Shown here: one piece after another, positions 59,643 through 64,000 of the stretch
How positions within the stretch are numbered: the stretch's first letter is position 1
Layout of the letters: each line of letters starts with the position of its first letter
Assembly: GCF_025822605.1 (NCBI RefSeq)
Contig: NZ_JACKTY010000028.1
Coordinates: 186,555-250,554 of the forward strand
Direction of reading: 5' to 3'
Source of the DNA: Mycolicibacterium komossense
Lineage (GTDB): Bacteria; Actinomycetota; Actinomycetes; Mycobacteriales; Mycobacteriaceae
DNA length: 64,000 nucleotides
Notes under the pieces: model-generated
The model's database searches: none
What the model was told of the DNA's origin: nothing
Seen by the model: only the letters and a program-made list of their open reading frames with translations
Position numbers and translations under genes: made by a program

Positions 59643-61493
59643 TCAGCGTCGACGAAAGCGCGCCCACCGCGACTGCTTGCCGCTGTCTGCCGGAGTCGCC
59701 GTAACAGCCGGGGTTACCGGCTTCTCGGGCTCCGGTTCAACCGCCTCCCCAGAAGCCTCTTCTGCACCGGCGTCATCAGATGATGACGCCTCCGAGTCGC
59801 TGGTCTCCGCAGCATCCGATTCAGGGTCGGACGCGGCTTCCGGCTCCGGATCGTCGTCTTCGGTGTCGTCGTCTTCGGTGTCGTCGAGCTCTTCCTGCTG
59901 CTCCGATACCGGCTCGCCCGCGCCCGTGGCGACAGCGGTTTCTTCGAGGTCTTCCTCGTCGACCGCGTCGTGATCCTCGTCGGCTAGATCCTCGTCTTCG
60001 GCGACTGCGGCCGTTTCGGTCTCGACGTCGGGCGCAGCAGCCTCGGCCTCGACGAGCGCCCCGTCCTCGTCCTCGTCATCAACCTCAGGTTCGGCGGTGG
60101 CGGGCGTCTCGTCGTCCTCAGAATCCGACGCAACCTCGGCGGCGGCTACCAACTCGGGTTCGTCGTCGTCTTCGGACTCGTCGTCTTCGGACTCGTCGAG
60201 CTCTTCTGCCTGCTCGGAAAGCGGTGCACCAGTCACGGGCGCATCACCGGTGAGACCTTCGAGGTCCTCTTCGTCGACCGGGTCATGGTCTTCGTCGAGG
60301 AGATCGGCATCCTCGGCGACCGCGGCGGTCTCCGCTTCGACCCCGGGCGCAGCGGCCTCGGCCTCGACGAGCGCCTCGTCCTCGGGATCGGACTCAACAT
60401 CGTCGGCATCAGTGGGAACCGACTCCGGTTCCACCACCGCGATGGCAGTCGTCTCATCATCAGCAGCGTCGGTATCGACCACCGGTTCCGGCGTATCCTC
60501 GGCGGGCTCCGGATCGGGTTCGTCCTCGCGGCCGGCGGCAGTCGCGGCGGCAACGACTCCGGTGGTGGCCGCCACTGCGACGAACTCCTTGCTCAGTTCC
60601 TCGACGACCGACTCGCCGTCCTCGGCGTGTCCGCGCAGGGATTCCGGATCTTCGCGACCCTTCGGCGCCAAGATGATGTACACCACGGCGCCGATGAACA
60701 CGAATGTCGAGGTGAACGAATTCACCCTGATCCCGGCGATCTGGGTGGCGACGTCATCACGCATCAGCTCGACCCAGAACCGGCCCACGCAATAGCCGGC
60801 CACGTACATCGCGAAGAGCCTGCCGTGCCCGATCCTGAAACGGCGATCGAAGTAGATCAGGAGCGCGAAAACCAGCAGATTCCAGAGCAACTCGTACAGG
60901 AACGTCGGATGCACGATCCCCGCGACCTTGCCGGTCGAGACACCGGCCAACGAGTGCACGTCAAGGATGCCCGACGGGTCCTGCCGGTAGAAGATCTCCA
61001 TCCCCCACGGGACGGTGGTTTCGCGGCCGTAGAGCTCCTGATTGAAGTAGTTGCCGAGCCGGCCGATCGCCTGCGCCAGCACGATGCCGGGAGCGATCGC
61101 GTCGCCGAAGGCGGGCAGCGGGATACCGCGGCTCCGGCAGCCGATCCAAGCACCGACGGCGCCGAGCGCCACCGCCCCCCAGATCCCGAGTCCGCCGTCC
61201 CAGATCTTCAACGCCGCAACAGGTCCCGCACCTTCGGGGCCGAAGTAGGTCTTCCAATCGGTGATCACGTGATAGAGCCGGCCACCGATGAGGCCGAACG
61301 GCACTGCCCACAGGGCGATGTCGTAGATGACGCCGCGCTCGCCGCCGCGGGCCGCCCAGCGGCGGTCACCGATCACCAGCGCGGCGATGATGCCGGCGAT
61401 GATGAACAGCGCGTACGCCCGAATCGGGATGGGGCCGAGATGCCAGACACCTTGTGCGGGGCTGGGAAAGTAAGCCAACGTGGTGGTTATCAC
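59643..61493 (-). CDS. lgt: Prolipoprotein diacylglyceryl transferase with long acidic C-terminal tail
   Basis: Attaches diacylglycerol to the lipobox cysteine of prolipoproteins, such as the three lipoproteins encoded in this window. Residues 1-285 are the standard seven-helix Lgt, with GRLYHVITDW, the signature GRLGNYFNQELYG (144-156) and YVAGYCVGRFWVELMRDD. Residues about 290-616 form a soluble tail made largely of Glu, Asp, Ala and Thr, with two 74-residue repeats (374-447 and 479-552), ending in a basic KQSRWARFRRR. The GTG start overlaps the trpA stop. Enteric Lgt is under 300 residues; acidic tails are known in mycobacterial Lgt. Confidence 0.95.
   Translation of the reverse strand: MITTTLAYFPSPAQGVWHLGPIPIRAYALFIIAGIIAALVIGDRRWAARGGERGVIYDIALWAVPFGLIGGRLYHVITDWKTYFGPEGAGPVAALKIWDGGLGIWGAVALGAVGAWIGCRSRGIPLPAFGDAIAPGIVLAQAIGRLGNYFNQELYGRETTVPWGMEIFYRQDPSGILDVHSLAGVSTGKVAGIVHPTFLYELLWNLLVFALLIYFDRRFRIGHGRLFAMYVAGYCVGRFWVELMRDDVATQIAGIRVNSFTSTFVFIGAVVYIILAPKGREDPESLRGHAEDGESVVEELSKEFVAVAATTGVVAAATAAGREDEPDPEPAEDTPEPVVDTDAADDETTAIAVVEPESVPTDADDVESDPEDEALVEAEAAAPGVEAETAAVAEDADLLDEDHDPVDEEDLEGLTGDAPVTGAPLSEQAEELDESEDDESEDDDEPELVAAAEVASDSEDDETPATAEPEVDDEDEDGALVEAEAAAPDVETETAAVAEDEDLADEDHDAVDEEDLEETAVATGAGEPVSEQQEELDDTEDDDTEDDDPEPEAASDPESDAAETSDSEASSSDDAGAEEASGEAVEPEPEKPVTPAVTATPADSGKQSRWARFRRR
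59838..60059 (-). repeat. Acidic repeat copy 2 in the lgt tail
   Basis: Codes for residues 479-552 (ALVEAEAAAPDVE to EDDDPEPE). It aligns without large gaps to copy 1 at 60153-60374, offset by 315 bases (105 codons). Confidence 0.85.
60153..60374 (-). repeat. Acidic repeat copy 1 in the lgt tail
   Basis: Codes for residues 374-447 (ALVEAEAAAPGVE to EDDDEPE). The shared core AVAED-x-DL-x-DEDHD-x-VDEEDLE occurs in both copies, so the tail grew by an in-frame duplication. Confidence 0.85.
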
Positions 61494-62317
61494 CCAGAAA
61501 CCCCAGAGACTCTCTGCCGGACTCCGGCCGCCAGTTCTTCGGTCAGTGCCCGCACCGCGGGAAGGCCCTCGGTCAGTGCCGACACCAGCGCCGAACCGAC
61601 GATCACACCGTCTGCGTACGAACCGATTTCAGCGGCCTGCTCGCGCGAGCGCACTCCGAGTCCGACTCCGACCGGAATGTCGGAGATCGCTTTGACCCGC
61701 GCCACCAGTTCCGGTGCGCTGTTCGATACCGCGTCGCGGGCACCGGTGACACCCATCGTCGAAGCCGCGTACACGAACCCGCGCGACGCTTCTGCGGTCT
61801 TGGCCAGGCGTTCCGGGGTGGACGACGGCGCCACCAGGAAGATGCGATCGAGTCCGTATTTGTCGGACGCGGCGAACCATTCCTGCGACTCTTCGGGGAT
61901 CAGGTCAGGGGTGATCAGCCCAAGCCCACCCGCGGCGGCGAGATCACGGGCGAACGCGTCGACCCCGTATTTGAGCACCGGGTTCCAGTAGGTCATCACC
62001 ACGGCGCGGCCGCCGGCAGCGCTGATGGCCTCCACTGCCCGCAGTGCATCGCGCACGCGTACACCGCCGCGCAGCGCCGCCTCGGTGGCCGCGGCGATGG
62101 TCGGCCCGTCCATTCCGGGGTCGGAGTACGCCACCCCGACTTCGATGATGTCGCAACCGGCGTCGACGAGCGTGGTCATCGCCTCGATCGAGGTGTCCAC
62201 ATCCGGATAGCCGGTGGGCAGGTAGCCGATCAGCGCGGCACGGTTGTCCTGTCTGCAGCGTGCGAATGTCGCTGCCAAACCGCGAGTCTCATGGAGGTCA
62301 CTCTGCTGAACGGTCAT
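61490..62317 (-). CDS. trpA: Tryptophan synthase alpha subunit
   Basis: Releases indole from indole-3-glycerol phosphate and passes it to TrpB. The 275-residue protein has [19 protein letters not shown], catalytic Glu in [17 protein letters not shown], the second acidic residue region [17 protein letters not shown] and phosphate loop [15 protein letters not shown]. The ATG at 62317 overlaps the trpB stop as ATGA and gives the usual length; the frame upstream is trpB shadow. It is followed by lgt with a GTGA overlap. Confidence 0.96.
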   Translation of the reverse strand: MTVQQSDLHETRGLAATFARCRQDNRAALIGYLPTGYPDVDTSIEAMTTLVDAGCDIIEVGVAYSDPGMDGPTIAAATEAALRGGVRVRDALRAVEAISAAGGRAVVMTYWNPVLKYGVDAFARDLAAAGGLGLITPDLIPEESQEWFAASDKYGLDRIFLVAPSSTPERLAKTAEASRGFVYAASTMGVTGARDAVSNSAPELVARVKAISDIPVGVGLGVRSREQAAEIGSYADGVIVGSALVSALTEGLPAVRALTEELAAGVRQRVSGVSG

Positions 62318-63585
62318 GATCCCGCGGCTCCCCCGTCCATCAGACCGAACCACTGGGCGGCCGTTTCCACATCTTTGTCGCCGCGGCCGGACAGGTTGAT
62401 CACGATGATCGCACCCAGCCCCAGCTCGCGACCCAGCTTCAGCGCACCGGCCACCGCGTGCGCGGATTCGATCGCCGGGATGATGCCTTCGGTCCGGCAC
62501 AACAGCCCAAACGCGTCCATCGCCTCGCTGTCGGTGATCGGCCGATAGTCGGCGCGGCCGCGGTCCTTGAGGTGGGCATGCTCGGGGCCGACACCGGGAT
62601 AGTCCAGGCCTGCCGAGATGGAATGCGATTCGACGGTCTGCCCGTCGTCATCCTGCAACAGGTAGGAGAACGAACCTTGGAAGGCGCCGAGGGAGCCTCC
62701 GGCGAATGTCGCTGCATGCCTTCCGGTTTCGACGCCATCACCGGCCGCCTCGTAGCCGACCAGCTTGACGTCGGGATCGTCGATGAAGGCGTGGAAGATG
62801 CCGATGGCGTTGGAACCGCCACCGATGCACGCAGTGACCGCGTCAGGCAGCCGACCGGCCTGGTCCAGGATCTGTGCCCGCGCCTCCAGCCCGATGACCC
62901 GCTGGAAATCGCGCACCATGGTGGGGAACGGGTGCGGGCCGGCCGCGGTCCCGAAGCAGTAGTAAGTGTTGTCAGCGTCGGCAACCCAGTCGCGGAACGT
63001 CTCGTTGATCGCGTCTTTGAGAGTCTTCGAACCCGACTCTACGGAAACCACCTCGGCACCGAGTAGACGCATCCGTGCCACGTTGAGCGCCTGACGGGCG
63101 GTGTCGAACGCGCCCATGTAGATCACGCACTCCAGGCCGAGCAGCGCGCACGCCGTGGCGGTGGCCACACCGTGCTGACCGGCGCCGGTCTCGGCGATCA
63201 CTCGGGTCTTACCCATTCGCTTGGCTAGCAGCGCCTGCCCCAACACGTTGTTGATCTTGTGAGATCCGGTGTGGTTGAGGTCTTCCCGCTTCAGGAAGAG
63301 CCGCGCTCCACCGGCATGTTCGGCGAGCCGGGTGGCCTCATACAAGGGTGACGGCCGACCGGTGTAGTGCTTCTGCAACCGGTCCAGTTCGTCGAGGAAC
63401 GTCTGGTCGGAGCGCGCCTTCTCATAGGCGGCGGTCACCTCTTCGATGACCGCCATCAACGCTTCGGGCACCAGCCGTCCGCCGTAGACACCCCAATGAC
63501 CGCGGGCATCGGGATCGTGCACCGTGGGTTCGGCGATGGCCGCGCTTGAGCGTGGAAGTTCAGGAGTTGTGAAATCAGACATCAT
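62314..63585 (-). CDS. trpB: Tryptophan synthase beta subunit
   Basis: PLP enzyme that condenses indole and serine to tryptophan. The 423-residue protein has PLP lysine K110 in [28 protein letters not shown] with the catalytic Glu, and the phosphate-binding GGGSNAIG loop. The first two codons are both ATG, so the exact start could be one codon later. The start lies 21 bases after trpC, and the stop overlaps trpA. The order trpC-trpB-trpA-lgt is the mycobacterial arrangement. Confidence 0.97.
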   Translation of the reverse strand: MMSDFTTPELPRSSAAIAEPTVHDPDARGHWGVYGGRLVPEALMAVIEEVTAAYEKARSDQTFLDELDRLQKHYTGRPSPLYEATRLAEHAGGARLFLKREDLNHTGSHKINNVLGQALLAKRMGKTRVIAETGAGQHGVATATACALLGLECVIYMGAFDTARQALNVARMRLLGAEVVSVESGSKTLKDAINETFRDWVADADNTYYCFGTAAGPHPFPTMVRDFQRVIGLEARAQILDQAGRLPDAVTACIGGGSNAIGIFHAFIDDPDVKLVGYEAAGDGVETGRHAATFAGGSLGAFQGSFSYLLQDDDGQTVESHSISAGLDYPGVGPEHAHLKDRGRADYRPITDSEAMDAFGLLCRTEGIIPAIESAHAVAGALKLGRELGLGAIIVINLSGRGDKDVETAAQWFGLMDGGAAGS

Positions 63586-63606
63586 TCGTGCCTAAGCGTC
63601 AGGAGT

Positions 63607-64000
63607 TCAGCGGGCCGGCTTTGGGCAGGACGGGTGAGTCCCGGCCGTCACCAGGTCGGCGACTGCGCTACGTGGATCCCCACTGGTCACGAGACCCTCG
63701 CCGACCAGGACCGCATCGGCGCCGGCCCCGGCGTAGGCGAGCAGGTCGGCGGTGCCGCGGACACCCGATTCCGCGATCCTGATGATGTCGCTGGGCAAGC
63801 CGGGTGCGATCCGGGCAAAGCAGTCACGATCGACCTCGAGTGTTTTCAGGTCGCGGGCATTGACCCCGATCACCCGGGCGCCCGCCTGTAGGGCACGGTC
63901 GGCCTCCTGCTCGGTGTGCACCTCGACGAGAGCGGTCATTCCCAATGATTCGGTACGGTCCAACATCGAGACCAGCGCAGGCTGCTCAAGTGCGGCGACG
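63607..64000 (-). CDS. trpC: Indole-3-glycerol-phosphate synthase, C-terminal part
   Basis: The frame is open from the right edge of the window to a TGA at 63607-63609, about 130 residues. It shows the second half of the TIM barrel: [38 protein letters not shown] (about the beta5-beta6 region), [13 protein letters not shown] and [20 protein letters not shown], all typical of TrpC. The 5' half lies beyond the window. It is the upstream member of the trpC-trpB-trpA-lgt series. Confidence 0.95.
   Translation of the reverse strand, partial: VAALEQPALVSMLDRTESLGMTALVEVHTEQEADRALQAGARVIGVNARDLKTLEVDRDCFARIAPGLPSDIIRIAESGVRGTADLLAYAGAGADAVLVGEGLVTSGDPRSAVADLVTAGTHPSCPKPAR

Overview
The window is chromosomal DNA of a high-GC actinobacterium, almost certainly a Mycobacterium (fast-growing Mycolicibacterium type). 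Several proteins closely match the M. tuberculosis PdtaR, Rv1625c cyclase, Pyk and TesB sequences as I remember them. The core gene order read right to left (trpC-trpB-trpA-lgt, small membrane proteins, pyk, tesB, a DUF2156 protein, cydC/D/B/A, an HdeD-like protein, the Rv1625c-type cyclase, pdtaR) is the M. tuberculosis Rv1611-Rv1626 backbone, with accessory blocks inserted. No insertion sequence, phage or CRISPR array was seen. No stretch longer than about 300 bases lacks a gene; the longest gap is about 256 bases (7164-7419).

Layout. 1-138: end of a DUF167 gene. 222-5391 (minus): a complete branched-chain amino acid ABC transporter, livK-H-M-G-F. 5620-6428: pdtaR and a tRNA with a CAA anticodon. 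6429-12382: small secreted proteins, a transmembrane Ser/Thr kinase fused to an extracellular amino-acid-binding domain, an MpaB-like oxygenase with a divergent TetR regulator, and the six-helix adenylate cyclase. 12329-17158: a nitrogen-compound cluster (nitrilase-family amidohydrolase, PucR regulator, NCS1 permease, agmatinase-family ureohydrolase). 17165-21778: RDD protein, a conserved hypothetical, a decayed HNH/DUF222 pseudogene, Dps and a DUF2339 membrane protein.

21850-34624 is the main accessory block. An RpiR/SIS regulator is divergent from a tightly packed 12-gene plus-strand operon: CUT2-type sugar ABC transporter, UlaG-like metallo-hydrolase, KDPG-type aldolase, SDR, two zinc-type alcohol dehydrogenases, a glycerol-kinase-like FGGY kinase, a shikimate-dehydrogenase-like protein, a cupin-type phosphoglucose isomerase and a D-2-hydroxyacid dehydrogenase. 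It looks like a complete import-and-catabolism pathway for a polyol or sugar whose identity I cannot assign. It is my main candidate for an undescribed system.

34655-40450: a NarL/MacS-type two-component system, an esterase, and a glutamine/glutamate-type ABC transporter whose binding protein is clearly paralogous to the kinase-fused sensor domain. 40661-47952: HdeD-like protein, cydA-cydB-cydD-cydC (bd oxidase and its maturation exporter) and a Pro-rich membrane protein. 47965-58604 (minus): DUF2156 protein, tesB, pyk, gltD, gltB and a DUF2752 protein. 58567-64000: TM2 protein, DUF427 protein, lgt with a long duplicated acidic tail, trpA, trpB and the 3' part of trpC.

Themes: amino-acid and nitrogen uptake and sensing (liv, kinase-sensor fusion, glutamine-type ABC, gltBD, PucR cluster), cAMP and PdtaR signalling, cytochrome bd respiration and one catabolic island. 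Several plus-strand genes have a TANNNT hexamer 6-7 bases before the start codon, the usual pattern of mycobacterial leaderless transcripts.
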